From NCBI GenBank assembly GCA_965116935.1, contig OZ220737.1:3906001-3970000 (forward strand): a DNA stretch of 64,000 bases, in the 5' to 3' direction. Under the pieces are notes generated by a model. That model was not told the DNA's origin, searched no databases, and saw only the letters and a program-made list of their open reading frames with translations. Numbering within the stretch: the stretch's first letter is position 1; each line of letters begins with the position of its first letter. Positions 17,068 to 25,981 of this stretch are shown here, in pieces. A program made the position numbers and the translations under genes. The DNA comes from VXYL01 sp965116935 (GTDB lineage Bacteria; Pseudomonadota; Gammaproteobacteria; Pseudomonadales; Azotimanducaceae).

Positions 17068-17823
17068 TTAGGAAATGCTGCGTCCGCCGTCGATGGGAAG
17101 GCAGACGCCGGTCAGGAACGACGCCTCGTCGGAGGCAAGAAAGGCGGCGCTGGCGGCAACGTCGGCCGGCTCGGTGAGCCGGCGCAGCGGAATGCCGCGA
17201 ATGATGGCCTCGCGGTTCGCGTCGGGAAGCTCGTCCACGCCTAGCGCGCCGCGCATGAAGCCGGTCTCCGCCGCCACGGGGTTCATGGCATTGACGCGGA
17301 TGCGATGGCGCGCCAGCTCCACGGCGAGGCCCATCGTCATGGTCATCACTGCGCCCTTGGTGGCGTTGTACACGGTCACACCGGGCCGTGGCGCCACTGC
17401 GCCGATGGACGCCGTGTTGAGAATGACGCCGCCGCCAGCCTCGATCATGTGCGGCACCGCGTGCTTGACGCCGAGCCAGACGCCCTTGACGTTGGTGGCA
17501 AACACCCGCTCAAACTCCGATTCTTCGAGTTGCCAAGGCGGCCCGGAGAGATGCGAGAAGCCGGCGTTGTTCACCAGCACGTCAATGCCGCCGCTGGCAA
17601 CCGCCAGATCGACCATGGCCTTGATGTCGTCAGACTGCGCAACGTCGGCCTTGATGGGCACCGCGGCCTCGCCGATGTCCTTGGCCAGCGCCTGCGCGCC
17701 GGCCTCGTTGATGTCGGCGGCGATCACGGTCGCGCCTTCGGCACAGAAGCGCCGCGTCATGGCCTTGCCGAAACCGGATGCGGCACCGGTGACGATCACG
17801 GTCTTGCCGACGAAGCGTTGCAT
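17068..17823 (-). CDS. SDR family NAD(P)-dependent oxidoreductase
   Basis: A classical short-chain dehydrogenase of 251 residues. It has the cofactor motif TGAASGFGKAM, Asp for adenine contact (IAADINEAG), NNAG, and the catalytic Ser (ILNTASIGAVAPRPG) with YNATK. The end SFLTGVCLPIDGGRSIS is typical. Asp after the second strand favours NAD over NADP. The substrate is unknown. It lies upstream of the YbaN-like gene on the same strand and 15 bp downstream of cysE. Confidence 0.88.
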   Translation of the reverse strand: MQRFVGKTVIVTGAASGFGKAMTRRFCAEGATVIAADINEAGAQALAKDIGEAAVPIKADVAQSDDIKAMVDLAVASGGIDVLVNNAGFSHLSGPPWQLEESEFERVFATNVKGVWLGVKHAVPHMIEAGGGVILNTASIGAVAPRPGVTVYNATKGAVMTMTMGLAVELARHRIRVNAMNPVAAETGFMRGALGVDELPDANREAIIRGIPLRRLTEPADVAASAAFLASDEASFLTGVCLPIDGGRSIS

Positions 17824-17838
17824 GTCTCGAGTCTCCCC

Positions 17839-18678
17839 TTAGGTGAGGCTGTGGTCCATCCCGAACGCCGGGTTCTCTTCGCGCGGTGCGCCCACCACCC
17901 GCGCCGGCACGCCGGCCACGGTGACATGCGGCGGAACGTCGGCAAGCACAACGCTGCCGGCGCCCACCTTCGCGCCTTCGCCCACGGTGATGTTGCCGAT
18001 CACCTTGCAGCCGGCCGCGAGCAGCACGCCACGTCGGATCTTCGGGTGGCGGTCGCCACTTTCCTTGCCCGTTCCGCCAAGGGTGACCGAATGCAGGATG
18101 GAGACGTCGTCGTCGATTACCGCGGTCTCGCCCACGACGATGCCGGTGGCGTGGTCCAGCATGATGCCGCGCCCGATCCGCGCCGCCGGATGGATGTCCA
18201 CGCCCAGTCCGACGCTGATCTGGCTCTGGAAGAAGAGTGCCAGGGTGTGCCGCTCGCGATTCCACAGCCAATAGGCGATGCGATGCGCCTGCAGCGCATG
18301 GAATCCCTTCAGGAACAGGAACGGCGTCGAGATATCCTCGCAGGCCGGGTCTCTGGCATAGGTTGCGAGCATGTCCACCAAGGCGGAGTCGAGAATGTCT
18401 GGGTCATCGTCCATCGCCTCCTCGATCACGTCGCGGATCAGCATGGTCGGCAGCATGGGATTGTCGAGCTTGCTGGCGAGGCGGAAGGAGAGTGCGGAGC
18501 GGAAGCTCACGTGGTTGAGGATGGTGGCGTGGAAGTAGCTGCCAAGACTCGGCTCTTCCGCTGCCTTGTCGGCGGCCTCGCGGCGCATGACATCCCACAT
18601 GGCGTCGCGGTCGATCTTCCGGTCCAAATCGAACCGCCGCGCCAGTTCCTGAGGCGTTGCAATGACGGATGTGTTCAT
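17839..18678 (-). CDS. cysE: Serine O-acetyltransferase
   Basis: Acetylates serine with acetyl-CoA, the first step of cysteine synthesis. The 279-residue protein has the N-terminal helical SATase domain (FHATILNHVSFRSALSFRLASKL) and the left-handed beta-helix with catalytic DHATGIVVGETAVIDDDVSILHSVTLGGTGK and GDRHPKIRRGVLLAAGCKVIGNI. The C-terminal tail ends GMDHSLT without the usual Ile, so docking to CysK may be weak; this is inference. Divergent from nadK, with a 117-bp gap. Confidence 0.95.
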   Translation of the reverse strand: MNTSVIATPQELARRFDLDRKIDRDAMWDVMRREAADKAAEEPSLGSYFHATILNHVSFRSALSFRLASKLDNPMLPTMLIRDVIEEAMDDDPDILDSALVDMLATYARDPACEDISTPFLFLKGFHALQAHRIAYWLWNRERHTLALFFQSQISVGLGVDIHPAARIGRGIMLDHATGIVVGETAVIDDDVSILHSVTLGGTGKESGDRHPKIRRGVLLAAGCKVIGNITVGEGAKVGAGSVVLADVPPHVTVAGVPARVVGAPREENPAFGMDHSLT

Positions 18679-18795
18679 GCGCTAAGTCTATACTGGCACG
18701 CCTTTGTAGGCGCATTCGCGCGGCTTGGCCGGCGCGATTGCGGTGCGCTCGCGCGAACTGCTGGCGCGGGAGTTCGGGCGTGTTGGGGAGGTTGC

Positions 18796-19677
18796 ATGAG
18801 CCGATTCGAGCGTGTCGGCGTTGTAGGGCGCCCCGGCAGCCTGCACGTGGTGGACTCGGTGCGCGCAGTGGTGGAAGTCCTGCGTGCCGGCGGCGTGGAT
18901 GTCGTGGTGGAGGCGGCCACGGCGAAGATGCTGGACGACGGCGCGCTTCCCGTGGTGCAACGCGGCGCCATCGGCGGCCAAGTGGACTTGGTCGTGGTGG
19001 TTGGCGGCGACGGCAGCATCCTGGGGATTGCCCGCGAGGTCGCCGGTGCTGGCACCCCCGTGCTGGGGGTAAACCGCGGCGGCCTCGGCTTCCTCGCGGA
19101 CATTGCGCCCGAACAAATCACGGACAAGATCGGCGCAGTGCTCGCCGGCGAGTATTCCGTCGATGAGCGCTTCCTCCTGAACGCCAGCGTCTATCGCGGC
19201 GATGAACTCATCGAACATGCGACGGCGCTAAACGACGTGGTGGTTCACGCCGGCAGCGTCTCGCGGATGATGGATTTCGAAGTGCTCATTGACGGCGAGT
19301 TCGTCTACGAGCAACGCTCCGATGGCCTGATCGTCGCCACCCCCACCGGCTCCACCGCCTATTCCCTGTCGGCCGGCGGCCCCATCATGCATCCGGGACT
19401 CGACGCCATCGCCATCGTGCCGATGTTCCCCCACACCCTCACCTCGCGCCCGCTCTTGGTGGACGGCGGCTCCCGCATCAGCGTCGTCATTGGCGACGCC
19501 GCCCAAACCCCCAAGGTGAGCTGCGACTCCCAAGTGGACACAAGCCTCCACCCCCACGACGAGGTACGCATCGCCAAACACCCCCACGCCCTCCGCCTTG
19601 CCTTCCCCCTAGGCCATAATTTCTTCGAGTCCTGCCGCAGCAAACTTGACTGGGGCTCCCGCCTTGGTGGCCGGTAA
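18796..19677 (+). CDS. nadK: NAD kinase
   Basis: Phosphorylates NAD+ to NADP+ (cytoplasm). The 293 residues include the nucleotide motif VVVVGGDGSILGIAREV, the NE/D region ATALNDVVVHAGSVSRM, and ATPTGSTAYSLSAGGPIMHP. The ATG follows GGGGAGGTTGC, a fair ribosome-binding site. The frame is open for another 497 codons upstream, but that part is antisense to cysE and the SDR gene and was excluded. Convergent with the mocA-like gene 16 bp downstream. Confidence 0.95.
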   Translation: MSRFERVGVVGRPGSLHVVDSVRAVVEVLRAGGVDVVVEAATAKMLDDGALPVVQRGAIGGQVDLVVVVGGDGSILGIAREVAGAGTPVLGVNRGGLGFLADIAPEQITDKIGAVLAGEYSVDERFLLNASVYRGDELIEHATALNDVVVHAGSVSRMMDFEVLIDGEFVYEQRSDGLIVATPTGSTAYSLSAGGPIMHPGLDAIAIVPMFPHTLTSRPLLVDGGSRISVVIGDAAQTPKVSCDSQVDTSLHPHDEVRIAKHPHALRLAFPLGHNFFESCRSKLDWGSRLGGR

Positions 19678-19693
19678 GGATCGATCGATCACT

Positions 19694-20257
19694 TCATTCG
19701 AGGTCTTCCGTGCGGTCCACATCCCGCAAGATGCCGGCGTCTTCTAGTTCGACGTATTCCACCAGTTCGGAACGAGAGCGGAGCAGGTCGCGGGCTCCGT
19801 GATCGCCCGTGATGCGGGTGAGTGCGTCGTACATCGACGGTGCGAAGCCGATGGGATTGCCGGTTTGGCCGTTGCAGCGAGGCCGGATTACCTGCGCTGC
19901 GCCTTGCGCGAGCGCACCCGCAATGGCGAGTAGCGTGCTCGCTTGCACGAAGGGCATATCGCCGAGGCCAATGACCAGTCCATCCGAGTCCGCCAGCGCG
20001 GCGACGCCGTGGGCGAGCGACCTTCCCTGACCGAGGTAGGCATCGGGTGCCGCTATCGGCAGTGCGCCAGCGGCCGTGGCCAAGCGTTCGATCTCGCTTT
20101 CGCCGGGTCGCAACGTCACGCCCACTCGCTCGAACACCTCGCAATAGCGCGCGAGGGTGTGGGCGAGCAAGGGCCTGCCGCCCACCTTATGAAGACGCTT
20201 GTCGGAACCGAATCGGCGGCTTGCGCCGGCCGCAAGGATCAGCGCGGCGATAGGCAC
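19694..20257 (-). CDS. MocA-type molybdenum cofactor nucleotidyltransferase
   Basis: A 187-residue NTP-transferase of the MobA-like fold. N-terminal signature ALILAAGASRRFGSDKRL binds the nucleotide; GRSLAHGVAAL, LVIGLGDMPFV and CNGQTGNPIGF are typical of MocA/CoxC-like cytidylyltransferases, which load CTP onto molybdopterin for xanthine-dehydrogenase-class enzymes. Located 16 bp downstream of an XdhC gene on the same strand, which supports this role. No molybdenum hydroxylase subunits are in the window. Confidence 0.85.
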   Translation of the reverse strand: MPIAALILAAGASRRFGSDKRLHKVGGRPLLAHTLARYCEVFERVGVTLRPGESEIERLATAAGALPIAAPDAYLGQGRSLAHGVAALADSDGLVIGLGDMPFVQASTLLAIAGALAQGAAQVIRPRCNGQTGNPIGFAPSMYDALTRITGDHGARDLLRSRSELVEYVELEDAGILRDVDRTEDLE

Positions 20258-20273
20258 CGGTCGGTAGCGGCGG

Positions 20274-21299
20274 CTACCCCGCCGCCAAGGCGCGCTCGGC
20301 GGGTTGTAGCGCGCTATGGGCCTCGGCGAGACGGCCGGTGCGCACCGCCGTAATCTCCGCGAGGATGGCGACGGCGATCTCGGGCGGCGTCTTGCTGCCG
20401 ATGGGCAGGCCGATGGGCGCGTGCAATCGGTCCAGCTCCGCTTGCGTCAGGTCCAGCTCGGCAAGCCGCGCGCGACGGTTGGCAGAAGTGCGCGACGATC
20501 CCATCGCACCGATGTAGAACGCCTCGGTCTTGACCGCTTCCATCAGCCCCATGTCGTCGATTCGCGGATCGTGCGTGAGGGCAACGATGGCGGTGTAGGG
20601 GTCGTTGGCGCTCTCGCGGATGGCGTCGTCCGGCATGTCGCGGATCTTGCGCACGCCAGCCGGCGCGTCAAAGTCTGCCAGCACATCGGCGCGAGGGTCG
20701 CAGATGGTCACCTCAAAGCCGAGCGCCCCGGCGATGTCGGCGGCATAGCGCGACACCATGCCGCAGCCGATGATGAAGAGCTGGTACTGGGGGCCTAGCG
20801 TCTGCACGAGCAAGCCGCGATCGTGGTCGTAGGCAAGCGGTGCGTGCCGTTCCACCGGCTGGCTTGACGTCTTCCGGGCACGGAGGTCCACCCTTCGTTC
20901 CACGCACCGGCGCTTTTCGACGCGTTCGACCAAGGCGCCGATGTGCGCTCGATCGGATGCCTCGGCCTTAAGGGGTTCGATGACGATGTCGAGGTGGCCA
21001 CCGCAAGGAAGCCCGAGTTCCTCCGCTTCCTCGTCCGTTTCCCCATAGCGAAAGAACTGCGCCGCATCCCGCGCCAACACCCCGTCCGTGAGCTTGCCGA
21101 GCAGGTCATCCTCGACGCAGCCTCCGGAAAGCGATCCCACGAGCTTGCCGCTCTGGTTGCAGGTGAGCAGCGAACCCACCGGCCGCGGCGAGGAGCCATA
21201 GGTGGCGACCACGGTAGCCAGCCAGCACGCCTCACCGCCCTCAAGCCAAGCATGTGCCTGCCCAAGCACTTCCTGATCGACTGCCTGCATCCGATGCAT
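20274..21299 (-). CDS. XdhC/CoxI family cofactor-insertion protein
   Basis: A 341-residue protein that in characterised systems matures molybdenum hydroxylases, binding and sulfurating the molybdenum cofactor. N-terminal XdhC_CoxI domain: ACWLATVVATYGSSPRPVGSLL and KLVGSLSGGCVEDDLL. The C-terminal Rossmann domain begins LFIIGCGMVSRYAADIAGALGF and continues with ALTHDPRIDDMGL, YIGAMGSSRTSANRRARL and HAPIGLPIGSKTPPEIAVAI. ATG 21299 begins at the family N-terminus; the frame extends a further 74 codons upstream with no support. Likely co-transcribed with the mocA-like gene. Confidence 0.88.
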   Translation of the reverse strand: MHRMQAVDQEVLGQAHAWLEGGEACWLATVVATYGSSPRPVGSLLTCNQSGKLVGSLSGGCVEDDLLGKLTDGVLARDAAQFFRYGETDEEAEELGLPCGGHLDIVIEPLKAEASDRAHIGALVERVEKRRCVERRVDLRARKTSSQPVERHAPLAYDHDRGLLVQTLGPQYQLFIIGCGMVSRYAADIAGALGFEVTICDPRADVLADFDAPAGVRKIRDMPDDAIRESANDPYTAIVALTHDPRIDDMGLMEAVKTEAFYIGAMGSSRTSANRRARLAELDLTQAELDRLHAPIGLPIGSKTPPEIAVAILAEITAVRTGRLAEAHSALQPAERALAAG

Positions 21300-21543
21300 T
21301 CCTCGCACGGCATTGATGGCTAGATTGTAAGCGCTGCCGGCGCCACTCTCGCCGTGGGTTGCACCGCATGTCGCGTGCGGGGGTTCGAGCGATGCACGGC
21401 TCTGGCGTTCCGCGCTGGCCTGGGCTTCCTCGGGCCTCTCACGAATGGCAGATTTCCTACGCAACCATGGCAAAAGTCTGGTTTTTCTGCGCATTTTGCC
21501 AAGGGCATGATGGCGGCTCACAAACTAGATCAAGGAGCAGACC

Positions 21544-21777
21544 ATGAGCAAACGAACCATTGCCGCGGCGGTGTTGGTGACTGGGCTTGGCACGGGCCTG
21601 TCTGCCGGTTCGGCGCCCACCGCCGCGCCGGTCGCACAGGTCGCCGCATTTGTCGCTGCGGTCGCCGAGGACGACCGTCAGGTTTCCGTTGCTGTCGGCG
21701 CCCTCTTAGGAGCGGGCCTCGGCTCGTTCGGCGGCCCGATTGGTGTCGTCGGACGGGCTGTCCTCGCGGCACTGTAG
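21544..21777 (+). CDS. Small exported glycine-rich peptide
   Basis: A 77-residue peptide I do not recognise. It has a signal-like N-terminus (MSKRTIAAAVLVTGLGTGLSAG), an Ala-rich middle, an acidic spot (AEDDRQ), and a hydrophobic C-terminal segment with glycine spacing VGALLGAGLGSFGGPIGVVG, as in glycine-zipper membrane peptides or class II bacteriocins. A strong AAGGAG lies six bases before the ATG, so translation is likely. It stands alone; the 244 bp upstream contain no other gene. Whether it is toxic, structural or a bacteriocin is unknown. Confidence 0.6.
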   Translation: MSKRTIAAAVLVTGLGTGLSAGSAPTAAPVAQVAAFVAAVAEDDRQVSVAVGALLGAGLGSFGGPIGVVGRAVLAAL

Positions 21778-21848
21778 AGTGGCGCCAGGGGAAGTTCCGC
21801 ACCCCGCGTAGTGTCCGATGCCGCGCTCGGATGCCCGCATGAGAGTGC

Positions 21849-21884
21849 GCTGGGAGCCTGCGCCGCAAAGCCCAGGCTCCCAGC
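21849..21884. terminator. Bidirectional hairpin between convergent genes
   Basis: A 12-bp perfect stem (21849-21860 with 21873-21884; GCTGGGAGCCTG) around a 12-base loop lies between the stop of the small peptide gene and the stop of the restriction gene. There is no long T-run on either side, so termination would be weak or Rho-assisted. Confidence 0.5.
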
Positions 21885-21888
21885 CGGA

Positions 21889-22482
21889 TTATTCGTGAAT
21901 GCCCTTCAGGAAGTCCTGCACCATCGTCAGTGCTTCCTCTCGACTTTTCCCTTCTTGGAGGTTGCTTGACCAACTGCGTCCGGGGTGCAATGTGTCCCAC
22001 CAGCTTCGTTGGCTTCCATGCCTTCCGCTTCCGGGGTTGTGGAGGCCGAAGCCGTCGAGGCACAAGTTCCAAACTGGTCTGAAATGGTCGATCAGAAAGC
22101 GCTCCGCCAGCGTGATCCAGACGGGCTCCACAGCCAGTGCGCGAAACGAGAAATCGTCCAGACGCAGGTTTCGTGCCTGCTCGATGGACTTGGCGTGTTC
22201 CTTGATTCGGTTTCGCAACCGCGGGGCCAAGGCGTTGGGTGGCCTTCCCTTGCGCGACCCTTCAGGCACAGCCTTGCCCACATAAATTGGACGCCGCGCG
22301 TCGCTGGCAATCGGTTCGTATGGGGGGAAGCTGCCGTTGTAGTGGAGGGCGTAAATCCCCGGCCCTTCGATGAGCTGGATTTCGGAGGTGCACTTAAGGG
22401 GCGTCAGTTCGAGGCTTTGGAATCGCGAGGTCAGGCCAAGCATCAGATTCTCGTATGTCAGCGGGTCGTAGAGATCGGTCAT
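21889..22482 (-). CDS. Eco29kI-like GIY-YIG restriction endonuclease
   Basis: A 197-residue GIY-YIG nuclease, likely the cutting half of a type II restriction system. Motifs in order: GPGIYALHY and PIYVGKAV (the two Tyr), LRNRIKEHAKSI (Arg and His), WITLAERFLIDHFRPVWN (catalytic Glu and final Asn), and the family-specific tail FGLHNPGSGRHGSQRSWWDTLHPGRSW. Eco29kI itself recognises CCGCGG; specificity here cannot be read. ATG overlaps the methyltransferase stop (ATGA), so methylase is translated first, as expected for safe establishment. Confidence 0.88.
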   Translation of the reverse strand: MTDLYDPLTYENLMLGLTSRFQSLELTPLKCTSEIQLIEGPGIYALHYNGSFPPYEPIASDARRPIYVGKAVPEGSRKGRPPNALAPRLRNRIKEHAKSIEQARNLRLDDFSFRALAVEPVWITLAERFLIDHFRPVWNLCLDGFGLHNPGSGRHGSQRSWWDTLHPGRSWSSNLQEGKSREEALTMVQDFLKGIHE

Positions 22483-23825
22483 GGATGGCGAAGCTCCACG
22501 ACAGATTCGTAGAGCCGGGTTTTCTCTGCCTTGCCGGCGCGGACGGTGGAGTTGACGATGCTGTTGCCGACTCGGGTGTTTCTCGGGATATGGATGTCGA
22601 TGACTTCGAAGCCTTGGGCCTCGGCGATTCGAGCGAGGAACTGGTCCGTGGGGATGTGGACGCCTTGAAGGATGCTGTTGCCGATGACGACGAGCGCCTC
22701 CGCGCCGGGCTTTAGGCACCACTTGGCACCCTCCACGAAGCGGGCGCAGTCGTTGAAGTACAGCGTCGCGTAGTTGGCCCAACCGGCCCCACCATAGATG
22801 CCTTTGTCGGGGTTGCGGGTGCGGACGTCCTCAATGGCGCCCTGGATCTCGGAGTCGTCGATGGAGGGGGCAAGGGCGACCGCCCCTTGGTCACGGGCGT
22901 TTTGCCAGTACGTGCCGAAGTTCATGGTCTCCAGTTGCTTGAGATCGGCTGGCTCGTTGCAGAAGCCCAGCCAATAGAGGTGTGGGCGGGTGTTGCGGTT
23001 GTAGTGGTAGTTGTTGAGGTAGGGCGGGGAGGTGATGAGGAGGTCCACGGACGCAGGTTCGAGTTGCCGGTGGTCGTCGCCCAAGAACGATGCATGGAGA
23101 ACCCGTCCGTCTTGTCGGGGACGCGGGTCCCTTGCAGTCTGACACCAGCCGATGTCCTCCGCCATCGCGCGCACCTTGGTGCCGATGGCTTCCGCGACGG
23201 GGTAGTCGTCCACGTCCGGGCGGCCCACGGCGGACTTGCGCCCAAGGCTCGGCTCGTAAGAGTAGTTGGAGTAGCTCACCATCGTCGCCGCGAAGGCGAG
23301 GCGAAAAAGGTCTGCGGTCGTTTCTGAAGGCAGGTTGCGGATGAAATCCTGTGCGAGCAGCACCTTTTGCAGCACTTTCGGACTGTAGAAGGGAGCGCGG
23401 GTCCGGAAGCCAGGAGGTGGGCAGGTCTCAGGTTCGGCGCCGCGCCTGATCGCCGCGTCGACGAAGCATCGAAGCGCATTTGCGGCGCGTTGTGCTTCGT
23501 CGGCGTCCATGCGATGCGCCTTGAGCTTCGTGCGGCTAGCGAAGGCGGCGTAGGGGTTGATCTCGAATCCGACTGCCTCGTGCCCGATGCGGTCCGCCTC
23601 GACCAGAGTGGTGCCGACGCCGGCGAACGGGTCGAGCACCCGGCCGGGTCGGTCAAGGCATTTCGACAGCGCGCTCTGGACGAACTGCTGGGAATAGCCG
23701 GCGATCCACGGGACCCATCGATGCACGGGGCTGTCGCGGTTGGCCGCGAAGGCAGGGTCGCGAAAACCGCCCTTTTCAGCCGGATCGGACTCCTGCCACA
23801 GTTTGCCTTGTCGTGGATTCGCCAT
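22479..23825 (-). CDS. DNA methyltransferase (N4-cytosine/N6-adenine type)
   Basis: A 448-residue amino-methyltransferase that should protect host DNA from the adjacent nuclease. The AdoMet-binding motif is VLDPFAGVGTTLVEADRIG (about residues 63-81) and the catalytic motif is LLITSPPYLNNYHYNRN (about 263-279). The order (AdoMet site first, then SPPY) and the Ser-Pro-Pro-Tyr motif indicate exocyclic amino methylation rather than C5-cytosine methylation. It lies eight bases after the ADP-ribosylglycohydrolase stop, and its last codon overlaps the nuclease start. Confidence 0.88.
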   Translation of the reverse strand: MANPRQGKLWQESDPAEKGGFRDPAFAANRDSPVHRWVPWIAGYSQQFVQSALSKCLDRPGRVLDPFAGVGTTLVEADRIGHEAVGFEINPYAAFASRTKLKAHRMDADEAQRAANALRCFVDAAIRRGAEPETCPPPGFRTRAPFYSPKVLQKVLLAQDFIRNLPSETTADLFRLAFAATMVSYSNYSYEPSLGRKSAVGRPDVDDYPVAEAIGTKVRAMAEDIGWCQTARDPRPRQDGRVLHASFLGDDHRQLEPASVDLLITSPPYLNNYHYNRNTRPHLYWLGFCNEPADLKQLETMNFGTYWQNARDQGAVALAPSIDDSEIQGAIEDVRTRNPDKGIYGGAGWANYATLYFNDCARFVEGAKWCLKPGAEALVVIGNSILQGVHIPTDQFLARIAEAQGFEVIDIHIPRNTRVGNSIVNSTVRAGKAEKTRLYESVVELRHP

Positions 23826-23833
23826 CGCTTGTC

Positions 23834-25897
23834 TTATGCGGGTGAGACGCGCACCTCCTGCGTTGCCGTGCGCCCTTCCTCGATCAAGAGGGCAATGCCG
23901 CCGGAAGAAAGGGCATTGTCCTCGGCTTCGAGGGTGGCGTCGCCGGCGGTGCCGACGATGCGGTCGCCCTCAACGCGCAAGGAGAAATCCAGCGTGCCTC
24001 CGAGTTGCCAGTCGAAGTCGGTTTCCGCCAGCACCGTCGTGCCTTCGAGTTCGCGCACGAGTTGCAGGCGGTTGCCGGTGGCGACGACGAGGCCGTAGTA
24101 GCGGCGCATGCCCTGGACGCGCACGGCGATGCCGGCGCGCTTGGCGAGGTGAGGCGTCACGTCTGCCTGCATCCGATAATCGGTCCAGTCGCGGCAGCCG
24201 TGGAGCAACAGACCCGTGCCCTGATTGTGGACGAGGCGGAAGGACTCGGGATAGCGGGGGGCGTATTGATCGACGCCGTTCACCCAGGCGCGATGCCACA
24301 TGCTGCCGGGAACTCGGCGCAGGGTCACGTCCGGGGCGCCGCTCCAGTCCATGCCAAAGAGGTGCAGCACGCCTCCGCTCGGCGACGATGTCACCTCCAC
24401 GCCAACGGCGGCGACTGGGTGGCCATCCAACGCCGGGACTTGCCATGAGAGCTCGGTGCGTTGGCCGGGTTGCAGGCTCTCGCTCGGCGCTCGCAATGTC
24501 ACCAGTTTGTCTTCGCCATCGAATGCGCGCACGCACAACGCCACGTCCACGGCTTCTTCGGCGCGACCGAGTTCCACCTCGGCGGTAACCGTTTGGCCGG
24601 GGGAAAGCATGGGACTCGCCATCAGCGCGTAGCCACGGCCCTCGAAGTAGCGGGCGGTGTCGAGCGAGTCGAGGAAGGTCCCGGTAGTGGCGCGGGGTGC
24701 ACCGCCGTGCACCGCATCGAAATGAATCGCGAGACAGCGGCGGCCGTCAGGCGCCTCTCGGTTGGCGACGTGGCATGCGTGCCCGGTGAAGCCCTGCACG
24801 GCGCCGGGGTGACTGAAGTGGAAGCGAGGCTTGTGCTCCGGCGTTTCTTCGCCAGCCATCGCCCGGCCCATGCGGATGATGCGGTCGGATTCGCGCACGG
24901 CGTCGCTGATGCCGCCGCCGGCGTCGGCGCTTGGGAGATAGCAGATGTCGGAAACCGGGCCGCGGAAGTCGGGCCCCGCGTCGATGCCGGCGAGACCGTG
25001 CTGGATGCCGAGCAGACAGCCGAGGTTGCCGGAGTTGCAGTCTGTGTCCCAGCCGGAGGTGTTGACGATCTTCAGCGCCCGTTGGAAGTCGTCGTTGCCG
25101 TGCAGCAGGCCGTGCACGATGAGGCCGTGGTTCGGCACCATGTGGCAATTGCCGCCGTACTTGTCGTAGCCGTAGTTGGCGCGGATCTCCTGATAGGTGG
25201 CGCGCCAGTCGTCGCCATTGGCGGCATGCCAGTCGCGGATGTCGGCGATCATGCGATAGAGCACGCTGTCCGATGGAATCTGCTCGACGCCGATGTCGAT
25301 GAGGCGATTGGTGTCGCTCTCGTTGAAGGCGGCGGCTTCCATGGCGGCCAGCACCTGGGCGCCATACACGGCCTCACCGTCGTGGGAGACGGAGGCCGCT
25401 CGGCGGGCGAAGTCGGCGGCGCGTTCGGGATCGCCCGGATTGATCATGGCCCAGCCGTCGATGAAGATCTGCGCGCCGATCTGCTCCGCCACCACCTTGC
25501 CATTGAGTTCCATCGACCCGCTCGCCGGGGCGTCCACGCCAGCAGCGAGGCGCAGGTACGCGGTGTGTTCCGTGGAGTTGCCGAGGCCCCCCCACCAGAG
25601 GATGGTGCGCCGCTCGATCAAGTAGTTGAGCCAGGTCTGGCCGATCTGCCGGGGGCTGAGCTGCGGATCGAAGCCGTAGTCCTCGAAGGCGCGCACGAAG
25701 GTGAAGGTGCCGCTGATGTCGTCGTCGGTAACGATGAGCGGCACGTTCAGCTTGTCGTGGACGTAGTAGTCGATCTCGCCCAGGCGCTCCTCGATGCGCT
25801 CGTTGGGCCAGCCCTCGAACGGGCGACCGAGATAGACGCCGATGATCTTGCCGAGCACGCCGGCATATACGCGCTCTTCGTAGTCGCTTGGCAGCAT
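23834..25897 (-). CDS. ADP-ribosylglycohydrolase family protein with C-terminal beta domain
   Basis: A 687-residue protein. The N-terminal half is an ADP-ribosylglycohydrolase (ARH/DraG-like) domain: YAGVLGKIIGVYLGRPFEGW, metal-binding VTDDDISGTFTFVRAF, and the second metal site NTSGWDTDCNSGNLG. The C-terminal half (from about residue 390) resembles laminin-G/concanavalin-like beta sandwiches (e.g. WTDYRMQADVTPHLAKRAGIAVRVQG). ATG 25897 has GGAGGGG five bases upstream. Enzymes of this family remove ADP-ribose from proteins, nucleic acids or small molecules. The close spacing to the restriction-modification genes suggests co-transcription; the combination is unusual. Confidence 0.8.
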   Translation of the reverse strand: MLPSDYEERVYAGVLGKIIGVYLGRPFEGWPNERIEERLGEIDYYVHDKLNVPLIVTDDDISGTFTFVRAFEDYGFDPQLSPRQIGQTWLNYLIERRTILWWGGLGNSTEHTAYLRLAAGVDAPASGSMELNGKVVAEQIGAQIFIDGWAMINPGDPERAADFARRAASVSHDGEAVYGAQVLAAMEAAAFNESDTNRLIDIGVEQIPSDSVLYRMIADIRDWHAANGDDWRATYQEIRANYGYDKYGGNCHMVPNHGLIVHGLLHGNDDFQRALKIVNTSGWDTDCNSGNLGCLLGIQHGLAGIDAGPDFRGPVSDICYLPSADAGGGISDAVRESDRIIRMGRAMAGEETPEHKPRFHFSHPGAVQGFTGHACHVANREAPDGRRCLAIHFDAVHGGAPRATTGTFLDSLDTARYFEGRGYALMASPMLSPGQTVTAEVELGRAEEAVDVALCVRAFDGEDKLVTLRAPSESLQPGQRTELSWQVPALDGHPVAAVGVEVTSSPSGGVLHLFGMDWSGAPDVTLRRVPGSMWHRAWVNGVDQYAPRYPESFRLVHNQGTGLLLHGCRDWTDYRMQADVTPHLAKRAGIAVRVQGMRRYYGLVVATGNRLQLVRELEGTTVLAETDFDWQLGGTLDFSLRVEGDRIVGTAGDATLEAEDNALSSGGIALLIEEGRTATQEVRVSPA

Positions 25898-25981
25898 TGG
25901 CCCCTCCGGCCCTGGTAACTCGTTGCGCAAATCATATCGCTACAATCGCTCGGGTCTGCCCGCAGCAGAGGGGAGAGTCCC

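Noticed and set aside
17305..18795. Long 5' extension of the NAD kinase frame
   Set aside because: It runs antisense across the SDR and cysE genes; the family start is at 18796.
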